Of a DNA stretch of 64,000 nucleotides, positions 15,856-24,477 are shown one piece after another. The stretch lies in assembly GCF_900107215.1 (NCBI RefSeq), contig NZ_FNPD01000007.1, positions 62,001-126,000 of the forward strand, given 5' to 3'. Position 1 is the stretch's first letter. Each line of letters begins with the position of its first letter. The notes beneath the pieces were generated by a model, which had not been told where the DNA came from, did not search any database, and saw only the letters and a program-made list of their open reading frames with translations. The position numbers were made by a program, and so were the translations under genes. The stretch is from Acetomicrobium thermoterrenum DSM 13490. GTDB lineage: Bacteria; Synergistota; Synergistia; Synergistales; Acetomicrobiaceae.

Positions 15856-16893
15856 ATGGAAAGAGCCATCGTAAAGACAAAAAGAGGAGAATCGGCAGGA
15901 AGGCTTTTAATGAAATTGGACCAAATAGGGATAAGGGCCAGGATCGCAAAGGAGGAACCAGAGGCAATCCTGTTGGCCGAAGGGGAGATCGACGAGACCA
16001 GCATAAAGACGATGCCGGAAGTAGATCAGGTGACCAAGGTTAAGTTGCCCTTCTCTTTGGCAAGCAGAGAGTGGCATAAAAAAGACAGCGTAGTGAATAT
16101 AGCACCGGGAATCTCCGTTGGCGGAGGAAACGTTCTCATCATTGCCGGCCCCTGTGCTGTAGAGGGAAAGGAGCAGATTGTAAAGACGGCACAATCGGTA
16201 AAAAGATCCGGAGCACTGGCGCTTAGAGGAGGCGCTTACAAGCCGAGGACCAATCCGTACACCTTCCAGGGGCTCGGCATCGAGGGCTTGGCTCTGCTGG
16301 CAGAGGCAAAAAAAATCTCGGGCCTTCCGATCGTCACGGAAATAATGACCCCCGAAGACATCGACTTCATGCTCCCCCACACCGACATCCTGCAGGTCGG
16401 TTCCCGAAACATGCAGAACTTCTCCCTCCTCAAGGCCTTAGGCAAGGTCGACAAACCAGTTCTGCTTAAAAGGGGCATGATGGCCACCATAGATGAATGG
16501 CTACAAGCTGCGGAATACATCATGGCCGGAGGAAACTTCAACGTCATACTCTGCGAGAGGGGAATAAGAAGTTTCGAAAAAAGGACGAGAAACACCCTGG
16601 ATCTAAACGCCGTCCCCCTGGTCAAGAGCTTAAGCCATTTGCCTGTGATCGTAGATCCCAGCCACGGAACGGGAAAGAGCGAGCTCGTTCCCAGCATGAG
16701 CCTGGCTGCCCTTGCCGCGGGAGCGGACGGCCTGATCGTAGAGGTGCACCCGAATCCCGAGGAAGCGGTAAGCGACGGCGACCAATCGCTCGACCTGGAG
16801 GAGTTCGACAAACTGATGAAATCGATCAAAAGACTGCTTTCCGTGATGCCCGAAAAAACTCTGGAGGGATCGAAGTGCTCTGTAGCAGCGTAG
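15856..16893 (+). CDS. aroF: 3-deoxy-7-phosphoheptulonate (DAHP) synthase with N-terminal regulatory domain
   Basis: First committed enzyme of the shikimate pathway: condenses phosphoenolpyruvate and erythrose 4-phosphate. The 345 residues comprise an N-terminal ferredoxin-like domain (about 1-65), as in the Thermotoga-type enzyme where it mediates Tyr/Phe feedback inhibition, and a type I beta barrel with IIAGPCAVE, GGAYKPRT, LLKRGM, ILCERGIR and the metal/substrate motif VDPSHGTGK. A GGGAGGG site lies 7 bases upstream of the ATG. Expression is probably gated by the attenuator just upstream, so both enzyme activity and transcription would respond to aromatic amino acids. Confidence 0.95.
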   Translation: MERAIVKTKRGESAGRLLMKLDQIGIRARIAKEEPEAILLAEGEIDETSIKTMPEVDQVTKVKLPFSLASREWHKKDSVVNIAPGISVGGGNVLIIAGPCAVEGKEQIVKTAQSVKRSGALALRGGAYKPRTNPYTFQGLGIEGLALLAEAKKISGLPIVTEIMTPEDIDFMLPHTDILQVGSRNMQNFSLLKALGKVDKPVLLKRGMMATIDEWLQAAEYIMAGGNFNVILCERGIRSFEKRTRNTLDLNAVPLVKSLSHLPVIVDPSHGTGKSELVPSMSLAALAAGADGLIVEVHPNPEEAVSDGDQSLDLEEFDKLMKSIKRLLSVMPEKTLEGSKCSVAA

Positions 16894-17744
16894 GCATCGT
16901 AGGGCTTGGGCTTATAGGCGGTTCCATGGGGAAAGGATTGCTCGAAAGCCGCTCCGTCGACAGGGTCCTCGGTTGGGACGTGGACGGAAACGTGCTGGAG
17001 CATGCCCTTTCATCAAAAGCCATAACTTCGATCGCTAGCCCGAAGGAAACGGTCGAAGAAACCGAACTTTTGATCATAGCCACCCCGCCAAGCAAAATGA
17101 CCGCCTTAAGCAAAACATTGGCCCCTCTTGCGGGTAAAAATTTAAAGGCCGTTGTGGATACGGCCAGCACCAAATCTGCTCTGTCAAAGGAATTATCCTT
17201 TATCTGGAAGGAAAAATACGTAGGGCTTCATCCCATGGCGGGCAAGGAAAAGGGCGGTATCCAAAACGCAACAGCAGAAATGCTCTATGGCGCCGTTTGC
17301 GCGCTGGTTCCCACCGAAATTTCTGACGGCGAAGCTACGAAAATGGCCAAAGACCTCATCTGCGCCCTAGGCATGCTCCCCGTAATAACAGCTCCGGAAG
17401 AACACGACGAAATTGTGGCCCTTACGAGCCATCTTCCCATGTTTATGGCCATTAGCCTTGCCTTGTCGGCATTCAAGGGAGCTTCTAAAAACCAAAAACT
17501 TCCATACTTCATAGCCGGCGGTTTCAAAGACACCACGAGAGTGGCATCTTGCCCTCCCTGGCTCGTAACCGACGTGTGGGAGACGAATAGAGGCTTTATA
17601 AAAAAGGCGATAAAGGAATTTATAGATATTTTATCCGAGTTGTCAGAGGTAGAGCCGGAGAGTTTGTTCGATTTGGCGACCAAGGCCAAAGAGGCAAGGG
17701 AATCACTGCTAAAGCGTCGAGGTGAGATAAGTGATAGAAATTAG
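16875..17744 (+). CDS. tyrA: prephenate dehydrogenase
   Basis: NAD(P)-dependent oxidative decarboxylation of prephenate to 4-hydroxyphenylpyruvate in tyrosine synthesis; 289 residues. The dinucleotide motif GIVGLGLIGG opens the protein, and the family motifs DTASTKS and GLHPMAGKE (with the substrate-binding His) follow. The GTG at 16875 is chosen because GGAGGG lies 6 bases upstream and the Rossmann motif starts at residue 7; the frame remains open far upstream, but that part is aroF in another frame. It overlaps the end of aroF by 19 bases and aroA by 14. No ACT domain is present. Confidence 0.93.
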   Translation: MLCSSVGIVGLGLIGGSMGKGLLESRSVDRVLGWDVDGNVLEHALSSKAITSIASPKETVEETELLIIATPPSKMTALSKTLAPLAGKNLKAVVDTASTKSALSKELSFIWKEKYVGLHPMAGKEKGGIQNATAEMLYGAVCALVPTEISDGEATKMAKDLICALGMLPVITAPEEHDEIVALTSHLPMFMAISLALSAFKGASKNQKLPYFIAGGFKDTTRVASCPPWLVTDVWETNRGFIKKAIKEFIDILSELSEVEPESLFDLATKAKEARESLLKRRGEISDRN

Positions 17745-19044
17745 ACCGCAAGAAGGAATTGTCGGCGAGATAAAGGTACCGGGCGACAAATCAATATCCC
17801 ATAGAGCTGCCCTGCTGGGGTCTCTTTCGAGGGAAGGCATAGAAGTGGAAAATTTTTCTCCGGGGGAGGACTGCGCGAGCACCCTTTCGTGCCTTAGGAC
17901 GATGGGCTGCGAAGTCAACAAAGATGCCGTCTCAGGCAAGGTATCGGTAAAAGCCCCTGACGGCTTAAAAGAACCGAACGATGTCTTGGACGCAGGAAAC
18001 TCCGGGACCACGGCCAGGCTCATATTGGGATTAATATCGGGAATCCCTAACATATTTGCCGTCATCACGGGCGATGAAAGCCTGAAGAGAAGACCTATGG
18101 GAAGAGTTGCCAAGCCGCTAGTTGCCATGGGCGCAAAGATAGACGGAAGGGAATTCGGAGAGAAGCTTCCCCTGGCGGTTAGAGGAAGAAAGCTTACGGG
18201 CGGCGTTCACACCCTCCAGGTGGCAAGCGCTCAGGTGAAAACGGCAATACTTTTCGCCGGCCTTAGAGCGCAGGGAGCAACTACAGTGATCGAGCCTACC
18301 CTTACGAGGGACCACACAGAGATAATGCTGGAACACCTGGGAACCCCCATCTTCAGAAAGGGCCTCAAGGTCACCGTGTACCCCGTTTCTTCCCTTAAGG
18401 GAGCAAGCTGGACCATACCGGGAGATTTTTCTGCTGCCGCCTTTTGGATAGTGGCTGCAGCCATTACCGAGAAAAGCGAGCTTCAAATCAAAAAGGTCAA
18501 CGTAAATCCTACGAGGACAGGACTTCTAAGGGTGCTTCAAAGAATGGGGCTGGATTACAACATCGAAGACGAGATCTTGAGCGGAGGAGAAAGGATGGCC
18601 ACCATCACGGTGAGGTCGTCGTATCTTAAGGGCACAAAGGTAATGCCCGAAGAGATACCCTCCATGATAGACGAACTTCCCGTACTGGCCGTGGCAGCCA
18701 CCCAGGCAGAAGGGACCACCGAAATAAGGGGCGCCGGCGAGCTCAGGGTAAAGGAAAGCGACAGGATTCACGCCATGACTGAAGGCCTCAAGAGGATGGG
18801 CGCCCAAATAGAAGAGCTTCAAGACGGCTGGATCATAAAGGGCAAAACAAAACTTTCCGGCGCAAGGCTCAAAAGCTTCGGCGATCACCGGATAGCAATG
18901 GCCCTTGCTGTAGCCGGATTGGCCGCAGACGACAGTGTGATACTTGAAGGCGAAAGTTGCGTACACATATCCTACCCCTCCTTTTTCGAGGACTTAAAGG
19001 CCCTGACGACGAAATCCCAACCGAAGGAGAGGGTGTCGTCATGA
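17731..19044 (+). CDS. aroA: 3-phosphoshikimate 1-carboxyvinyltransferase (EPSP synthase)
   Basis: Transfers enolpyruvyl from PEP to shikimate 3-phosphate; 437 residues. Readable landmarks: GDKSISHRAA near residue 17, DAGNSGTTARLILG near 88, RRPMGRVAKPL near 119, the catalytic Asp in IPSMIDELP near 312, RVKESDRI near 342 and GDHRIAMALAVAG near 388. The GTG start overlaps the tyrA stop, and the final TGA shares ATGA with aroC at 19041-19044. The gene context leaves no doubt about its pathway. Confidence 0.96.
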   Translation: MIEIRPQEGIVGEIKVPGDKSISHRAALLGSLSREGIEVENFSPGEDCASTLSCLRTMGCEVNKDAVSGKVSVKAPDGLKEPNDVLDAGNSGTTARLILGLISGIPNIFAVITGDESLKRRPMGRVAKPLVAMGAKIDGREFGEKLPLAVRGRKLTGGVHTLQVASAQVKTAILFAGLRAQGATTVIEPTLTRDHTEIMLEHLGTPIFRKGLKVTVYPVSSLKGASWTIPGDFSAAAFWIVAAAITEKSELQIKKVNVNPTRTGLLRVLQRMGLDYNIEDEILSGGERMATITVRSSYLKGTKVMPEEIPSMIDELPVLAVAATQAEGTTEIRGAGELRVKESDRIHAMTEGLKRMGAQIEELQDGWIIKGKTKLSGARLKSFGDHRIAMALAVAGLAADDSVILEGESCVHISYPSFFEDLKALTTKSQPKERVSS

Positions 19045-20210
19045 GCATTCGCATGCTGTCCAGTGGTGAATCACACGGCAAGGGTTATCTGATCATTGTC
19101 GAAGGTTTGCCGGCGGGCCTTCCCATATCTAAGGACTACATCGAAGAGCAGCTTGCCAGAAGAAGGCGTGGCTACGGCAGAGGAGAACGCATGAAACTCG
19201 AAAGGGACGAGTTCGAGTTTTACAGCGGCGTCAGGGGAAAAGTTACGACGGGAAACCCCATTGGGGTGGTCCTTCGCAACAGCGAATGGGAAAAGTGGAA
19301 GGACGCCATGGACGCCTTCGACCTGAAAGAAGACGAGGCCAAAGAGAGGGAGATAACAAAGCCAAGGCCGGGACACGCCGACGCGTCGGGCATGGCAAAG
19401 TTCGGATTTGAAGAGGCAAGAAACGTATTGGAGCGGACAAGTGCAAGGGCCACCGCTGCCTGGACGATAGCAGGGACATTATGCAGGAGGCTTTTAGAAG
19501 ACCTGGGCATAGCCGTGAGAAGTTCCGTCACATCCGTAGGACCACGATCGATCGGCCTGCCCCGAAGCGAGGAAGAATGGACCAGGGCCTGCTCTTCCGA
19601 CATGGGCCTTCCGAGAGAGGAAGACGAAGAAGAAATTATGGCGATCATAGACGAAGCCAGAAGCTCCGGCGATTCCCTGGGCGGTACTTTCGCAATATCC
19701 GTGAAAAACGTCCCCGCCGGCATAGGATCTTACAGCGAATGGGACAGGCGCCTGGACGGACGCCTTGCTCAGGCCTTGATGGCAATCCCTTCGGCCAAGG
19801 GAGTGGAGATAGGCGGCGGTTTCGGCCTTTCGCAGAGGCCGGGCAGCGAAGTACACGACGAGTTCGTACTCTCCTCAGGCCTTTGGACTCGCCGGACGAA
19901 CAACGCCGGCGGCATAGAAGGTGGCGTAACTAACGGCGAGGAATTGACCCTTCACGTCGCCCTAAAGCCAATCCCTACTTTGAAAAAGCCCCTTCGCACC
20001 TTCGACGTGCGGACTAAAAGGGAAACTTCGGCTCACGTGGAACGGGGGGACGTTTGCGTCGTGCCCGCTGCCTCTGTGGTGGGAGAGGCGATGACGTCGC
20101 TGGTGCTCGCACAGGCCTTATGCGAACAATTCGGTGGCGACAGGATGGAAGATTTGCGATCTCGATTCGAGGAACATACAAAGAGGACGAGGAGGATGTT
20201 TCATGTCTGA
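19041..20210 (+). CDS. aroC: chorismate synthase
   Basis: Converts EPSP to chorismate using reduced FMN; 389 residues. The start is the ATG at 19041 in the ATGA overlap with aroA, with GGAGAGG 9 bases upstream; the frame is open further back, but only through aroA. Family motifs include GESHGKGYLIIVEGLPAG at the N-terminus, the RPGHAD stretch near residue 111, ERTSARATAAWT near 130 and the C-terminal GGIEGG plus RTFDV region. The enzyme needs FMNH2, which suits an anaerobe. Confidence 0.95.
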   Translation: MSIRMLSSGESHGKGYLIIVEGLPAGLPISKDYIEEQLARRRRGYGRGERMKLERDEFEFYSGVRGKVTTGNPIGVVLRNSEWEKWKDAMDAFDLKEDEAKEREITKPRPGHADASGMAKFGFEEARNVLERTSARATAAWTIAGTLCRRLLEDLGIAVRSSVTSVGPRSIGLPRSEEEWTRACSSDMGLPREEDEEEIMAIIDEARSSGDSLGGTFAISVKNVPAGIGSYSEWDRRLDGRLAQALMAIPSAKGVEIGGGFGLSQRPGSEVHDEFVLSSGLWTRRTNNAGGIEGGVTNGEELTLHVALKPIPTLKKPLRTFDVRTKRETSAHVERGDVCVVPAASVVGEAMTSLVLAQALCEQFGGDRMEDLRSRFEEHTKRTRRMFHV

Positions 20211-21861
20211 CATAGCTCATATTACAATGATAAAGGAGTCTCAGGCAAAAGGTAAGGTTGCTTCAAAACCCTTCAGACTCTACCTGGGCGGATTCATGGC
20301 AGCGGGCAAGACCTCTGTCGGAAGAAAGCTTGCGGAGCTGACGGGCTTCCCCTTCGTCGATACCGATGATCTCGTCGAGGCCATGGCCGGGATGAGCGTA
20401 GCCGAGATATTCCAAAAGCATGGTGAACTTTACTTTAGAGCCCTCGAAGCGGAAGCCTTAGAGGAGACTTTCAAGCTTAAAAACGTGATAGTAGGCCTCG
20501 GCGGAGGTGTGCTCGTCAACCCAGAGAATAAGGCCAAGATTTTCGCGAATGGTACTTTGATAATTTTAGACGCTGCCATAGAGACGATCCTAAAACGGGC
20601 ATCCAACGAACCCGGCAAGAGACCTCTACTGAAAGAAGAATCCGTGGCAGAACTCATGAATCGGAGGCGAGAAGCCTACAGCAAGGCTCACATCCGCGTC
20701 CGGACGGACGACCTCTTCGTTGATGAAGTAGCCATGAGCGTAATGGATATGCTCGCCGACCTCTTTCCCGAAATCAAACAACCCAAGAAAGTCGAAACGA
20801 TCCCAGTAAAAACGGCAAATGCAGAATATCCCGTCCTGGTGGGAAGCGACATATTGGCTTCTTTCGAGGACATTATGTCGGAGATCGTCCCAAAAAAATT
20901 CAGCTCTGCCTTTTTGGTAAGCGACCCCCTTACCTTCTCCCTATTTTCCAGGAACTTCAAAAACTTGAAGGATGTACACTTGCTGCCTAGAGGAGAGGCG
21001 GGGAAATCCTTAAGCCAGCTTTCGCTGCTCTACGAAGATCTGGCACGAAACAACATTGATAGGAAGGGGCTAATAGTAGCTTTAGGCGGCGGCTGCGTGG
21101 GAGATACGGCGGGCTTTGCAGCCTCCACTTGGATGCGAGGCATCGACGTCGTCCACATCCCCACCACCCTTATAGCTCAAGCAGACAGCGCCATCGGCGG
21201 AAAGACCGCCGTAAACCTGCCTGAGGGCAAAAACCTCGTTGGCACCTTTCATCAGCCCTGCGCCGTGATCGTCGACGTAAACTGTCTCCTGAGTTTGCCC
21301 GACGAGGAGTTCAGGCAGGGCATGGCCGAGGTCATTAAGTACGGGCTGGGGGAGGACAGGGAATTTTTGAGTTGGCTTTCGGAAAATAGGGGCTCGATCG
21401 CAGAAAGAAATCCCGAAACCTTGCTAAAAATGGTAAAACGTTGTATAGAGCTTAAAGCATCGGTGGTGAAAGAAGACGAAAGAGAGACGACGGGGGCAAG
21501 AAGCCGCCTCAATCTCGGCCACACTATTGCACACGGGCTGGAAGCCCTTCAGGGATACGGCGGCATAAAACACGGAGACGCCGTGGCCGTCGGAATGGTC
21601 GTGGCGACGCACCTTGCCGTCATACTTGAATTGGAAAGCAAAGGCACCCTGGCCGAGCTCCTCGACCTGCTCGAACATTTCGGCCTGCCCACAAAACCTT
21701 GCGCAGATTTCGACAGCATTCTCCCTTACATCATGAGGGACAAAAAGTTCGTCGGTTCAAAGCCCATGTTCGTTCTGCCGAGGAAAGGCTACAAATGCGA
21801 GATGATGGAGGTAGATACAGACCTTTTAAAAAAGGCCTACGAAAGGGCCGGAGGCCGATAA
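20203..21861 (+). CDS. aroKB: bifunctional shikimate kinase / 3-dehydroquinate synthase (AroK-AroB fusion)
   Basis: Fusion of two shikimate-pathway enzymes in 552 residues. Residues about 24-190 are shikimate kinase: Walker A GGFMAAGKTSVG (29-40), Asp pair at 55-56 in DTDD, and the lid/shikimate region with GKRPLL. Residues about 205-552 are dehydroquinate synthase: GGGCVGDTAGFAASTWMRG, PTTLIAQADSAIGGKTAVN, the zinc ligands in KYGL...E and LGHTIAHGLE. The same fusion is known from Thermotoga. GGAGGA lies 6 bases before the ATG, and 8 bases overlap aroC. The steps are not consecutive (AroB is second, AroK fifth); aroD and aroE are not in the window. Confidence 0.94.
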   Translation: MSDIAHITMIKESQAKGKVASKPFRLYLGGFMAAGKTSVGRKLAELTGFPFVDTDDLVEAMAGMSVAEIFQKHGELYFRALEAEALEETFKLKNVIVGLGGGVLVNPENKAKIFANGTLIILDAAIETILKRASNEPGKRPLLKEESVAELMNRRREAYSKAHIRVRTDDLFVDEVAMSVMDMLADLFPEIKQPKKVETIPVKTANAEYPVLVGSDILASFEDIMSEIVPKKFSSAFLVSDPLTFSLFSRNFKNLKDVHLLPRGEAGKSLSQLSLLYEDLARNNIDRKGLIVALGGGCVGDTAGFAASTWMRGIDVVHIPTTLIAQADSAIGGKTAVNLPEGKNLVGTFHQPCAVIVDVNCLLSLPDEEFRQGMAEVIKYGLGEDREFLSWLSENRGSIAERNPETLLKMVKRCIELKASVVKEDERETTGARSRLNLGHTIAHGLEALQGYGGIKHGDAVAVGMVVATHLAVILELESKGTLAELLDLLEHFGLPTKPCADFDSILPYIMRDKKFVGSKPMFVLPRKGYKCEMMEVDTDLLKKAYERAGGR

Positions 21862-21913
21862 TTCGAACATATCGACCATTGCAAGAAGACAACCTGATGG
21901 GCTTAAGTCAAGC

Positions 21914-22987
21914 TCATCTTCTTATTTGAGGGTAAGAGCCCAGAACGCGAAGCCTTTCCACCCTGGAATTCATCGTTGCGAGGGCTTCCTTTACCTTCTT
22001 GTCTTCTGCGTCTCCCTCGAAATCGACGAAAAAGAAATACTCAAAGGGATTTCCCGGAAGGGGGCGAGACTGGATCAGAGTGAGGTTAAGCCCTGCCCTG
22101 TACAGGGGCTCCAAAGCCTGAAATAAAGTGCCCGGCTTGTGGGATACATTAAACAATATGGATGTCTTGTTTCTCTTGGACCTGCCTTCGCAAGCATGTC
22201 CGACAAGCCAGAACCTCGTGGCGTTGTAAGGCCTGTCCTCAATGCCCTCCTCTAAAATGTTAAGACCCTTCAGTTCGGCCGCCAGCTTTCCGCAGATGGC
22301 GGCGCTCTTTTGTTTCGACTTTGCGATGTTAGCCGCATAGCTGGTGCTTGAAGTGGGTATTAGCCTCACTCCCGGCAGGTTTCTGCTAAGCCAGTTTCTG
22401 CACTGCCCGAAGGGCTGGGGATGGGAGTAAACCTCTTCGATGTCGGAAAAAGAATTCTCACAGCTTGCCAACACCAGCCTTATGGGAAGCTGTCCCTCCC
22501 CTATGACAGATAAACTTTGATCGGCAGTGGCAAAGGCATCCAAAGTGGCGTATACGGTGCCCTCCGTGGTGTTTTCCACGGGCACGACGCCCATTTGAGC
22601 TTTTTCCTTCGAGATGGAGCTTAAGACCTGTGCCGGGTCTTCAACGAAGACAAGATCTACTGACCTCCCCAATAGGGCAAAGGCCGCTTCGTGGGAAAAG
22701 GAGCCCTCGGGTCCCATGCAAGCGACGGTGGCAGGCCTTTGAACGGACCTGCAAAAGGATATTACCTCGCCAAAAAGCAGGCGGACGAATTTGGGATCCA
22801 CATCTCTGGCCAAGCCGCAAAGCCTGTCCAGGACCTCAATTTCCCTCAAGGGATCGTAGACAGGAGCGTCACCTTTAACCTCGCCTATCCCTTTGGCCAG
22901 GCTGACCCGCCTTTCGAGAAGACGAAGCAACTCCTCGTCTATGGATTCGATCTCTTTCCTCAAAGCGTGAAGATCCTGATTGGACAT
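21914..22987 (-). CDS. pheA: bifunctional chorismate mutase / prephenate dehydratase (P-protein)
   Basis: Makes phenylpyruvate from chorismate in two steps; 357 residues. Residues 1-85 are an AroQ-type chorismate mutase (LRKEIESIDEELLRLLERRV), about 95-275 the dehydratase with the catalytic TRF motif (NATRFWLVG), and the rest an ACT domain whose KPGTLFQAL and LIQSRP segments correspond to the Phe-binding GALV and ESRP regions, so Phe feedback is expected. It converges with the aro operon, 52 bases apart. Upstream pilM ends 31 bases before its start, so it may be read through from that gene string. The ATG follows GAGGGAGG. Confidence 0.94.
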   Translation of the reverse strand: MSNQDLHALRKEIESIDEELLRLLERRVSLAKGIGEVKGDAPVYDPLREIEVLDRLCGLARDVDPKFVRLLFGEVISFCRSVQRPATVACMGPEGSFSHEAAFALLGRSVDLVFVEDPAQVLSSISKEKAQMGVVPVENTTEGTVYATLDAFATADQSLSVIGEGQLPIRLVLASCENSFSDIEEVYSHPQPFGQCRNWLSRNLPGVRLIPTSSTSYAANIAKSKQKSAAICGKLAAELKGLNILEEGIEDRPYNATRFWLVGHACEGRSKRNKTSILFNVSHKPGTLFQALEPLYRAGLNLTLIQSRPLPGNPFEYFFFVDFEGDAEDKKVKEALATMNSRVERLRVLGSYPQIRR

Positions 22988-23018
22988 CTCCAGGCCTCCC
23001 TCTTTTCGTTTCTAGCAA

Positions 23019-23972
23019 TTATACAATATCTCTGAGGGCCAAGCCCAGCGATGCCTCCCAGCCATATCCTTTGGGCCGCTCGTGAGACGAAAAACTATCC
23101 CAGGGATTGAACAAAACCGTAACAAGGTTCAGTACAGATTGCGACGCTGTCTTTAACGACGCCCCAAATTTATCGGAGGCGACCAAAAACAAACGATCTA
23201 TTTCGATCCAGGGATAAAAACCGTATAGATAATCCAAGGTAAACTTTATCTCTTTTATGAAACTTTGGATTACATTTTCGGAGGCCGTTTTTCGTCCTAC
23301 CATAACGGGCCTGTAAAATATGTCATTTCCTCTGTAATTCAATGAGATCATGGAAATTGAGTCACCGGGAAACAAACACAACGTCCCTCTGTCAAAAGAC
23401 GAATCGCGGCGCCTTGCGCTTTCAACATGAAAACCTACCGTTCTCGTTAGGGCCAGGCTAACGGGCTCCAAAGCGGAGGGCAAAAAACCCGCTTTCATGG
23501 CAGCTTCCATAATTTTATCCACAAGGTCCTTTCCGGAGGCAGCGACAAGATATTTTTTAAATGATCCCTTCTCGTCTATGCCATTACAGCGAGGAAAGTC
23601 AATTTCCACTGTATCATAATAGGCCTTTTCGCCGGAAATAGGAAAAAGATCTTCCAATTGCCAGTAAAGCGATTTTTTTACGTCCTCAAAGTCCATATCC
23701 CCTGGAAAGTCGGCAAACCCGATATGGCTATCCCTTATAGGAATGCCAAAGGCCGCTTTTATCTTTCCAAAGCGGCCTATCTTCAGCTTTAATTTTCTAA
23801 GTGCTGCATACAATGAATCCGTGTCTCTAATGCTTTCCGTCTTTATTGTTTTTTGAGAAAGGTAGACCTTGATATGAGCGTTGCATTTTATGGATCTGCC
23901 TTCCCTTTCAAGCTCCACGTAGCGAAGTCCTTCTCCTGTTATGGATATGCCGCGGCGTAGATTCCTTTTCAT
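23019..23972 (-). CDS. pilM: PilM-like type IV pilus assembly ATPase
   Basis: Actin-like inner-membrane-associated protein of the PilMNO platform, about 317 residues. N-terminal GISITGEGLRYVELE matches the first phosphate loop strand of PilM, AFGIPIRDSHI and WQLEDLFPIS follow as in the family, and ALEPVSLALTR near residue 175 is the typical PAxLEPxxLA-like segment. The ATG at 23972 has GGAAGTGAT 5 bases upstream; an upstream in-frame start at 24023 lacks a site. It lies about 8.7 kb from pilN and on the same strand, whereas pilM normally precedes pilN directly. Similarity is moderate, so the name is an inference from motif and absence elsewhere. Confidence 0.7.
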   Translation of the reverse strand: MKRNLRRGISITGEGLRYVELEREGRSIKCNAHIKVYLSQKTIKTESIRDTDSLYAALRKLKLKIGRFGKIKAAFGIPIRDSHIGFADFPGDMDFEDVKKSLYWQLEDLFPISGEKAYYDTVEIDFPRCNGIDEKGSFKKYLVAASGKDLVDKIMEAAMKAGFLPSALEPVSLALTRTVGFHVESARRRDSSFDRGTLCLFPGDSISMISLNYRGNDIFYRPVMVGRKTASENVIQSFIKEIKFTLDYLYGFYPWIEIDRLFLVASDKFGASLKTASQSVLNLVTVLFNPWDSFSSHERPKGYGWEASLGLALRDIV

Positions 23973-24096
23973 AAGATCACTTCCATTCGTATATGCTGGA
24001 TCGATGATAACACCATACGGCAAATTTAGGCATCAGGATTAGGTATACTTTATATGAATGTATTTCTTAGCAGGCTCCTTTCTGTGGGTCCGTAAT

Positions 24097-24471
24097 TCAT
24101 ATCTTTATCCTACAGTGCTTCTCCAGCGCCAAAAGGTAATCCCTAAGTTCGCGGAAATCTTCGTGGAAGGCGGTTATTCCGTAACGTTCAAATTGATAGT
24201 AACAATCTCTTTCGAGGGAATTGATCAGCCAAAGGATTTGCCGTCCGAGGTCCAGAACGTAGCTCTCGCCTTCATCGTAGGCCCAGTATTTCGTCAAGAC
24301 ATCCGAAGCGTTTAACTTTATCAGGCCCTCGACGAATTCATCCAATGTTATCTCGTCCGTATTCAGACGGTACAAAAGCCTTAGGGCTCCTTTCCCGATG
24401 CGGACGACCTCTTGAAGAAAGCCGCCTTCATATTTCTCGTTACTTTCGGGGACACCTTTTACGTCTGCCAT
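24097..24471 (-). CDS. small conserved-looking protein of unknown function
   Basis: I do not recognise this 124-residue protein. It is acidic and probably all-helical, with no signal peptide, membrane segment or metal motif; notable are several Leu-Leu and Tyr-rich stretches (LRLLYRLNTDEITLDEFVE, DCYYQFERYG). It begins 6 bases after the mrp stop, so the two are almost certainly co-transcribed and perhaps functionally linked. pilM starts about 125 bases further on. Confidence 0.65.
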   Translation of the reverse strand: MADVKGVPESNEKYEGGFLQEVVRIGKGALRLLYRLNTDEITLDEFVEGLIKLNASDVLTKYWAYDEGESYVLDLGRQILWLINSLERDCYYQFERYGITAFHEDFRELRDYLLALEKHCRIKI

Positions 24472-24477
24472 GGGACA

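Noticed and set aside
16497-16874. Upstream extension of the tyrA reading frame
   Set aside because: The frame is open because it runs through aroF; the residues are basic and low-complexity, and the Rossmann motif with a ribosome binding site starts at 16875.
18957-19040. Upstream extension of aroC into aroA
   Set aside because: Chorismate synthase begins with the conserved GESHGKG region right after the ATG at 19041, which has its own ribosome binding site.
21862-21913. Terminator between aroKB and pheA
   Set aside because: Only short, weak pairings are found in the 52 bases; no stem with a T run on either strand.
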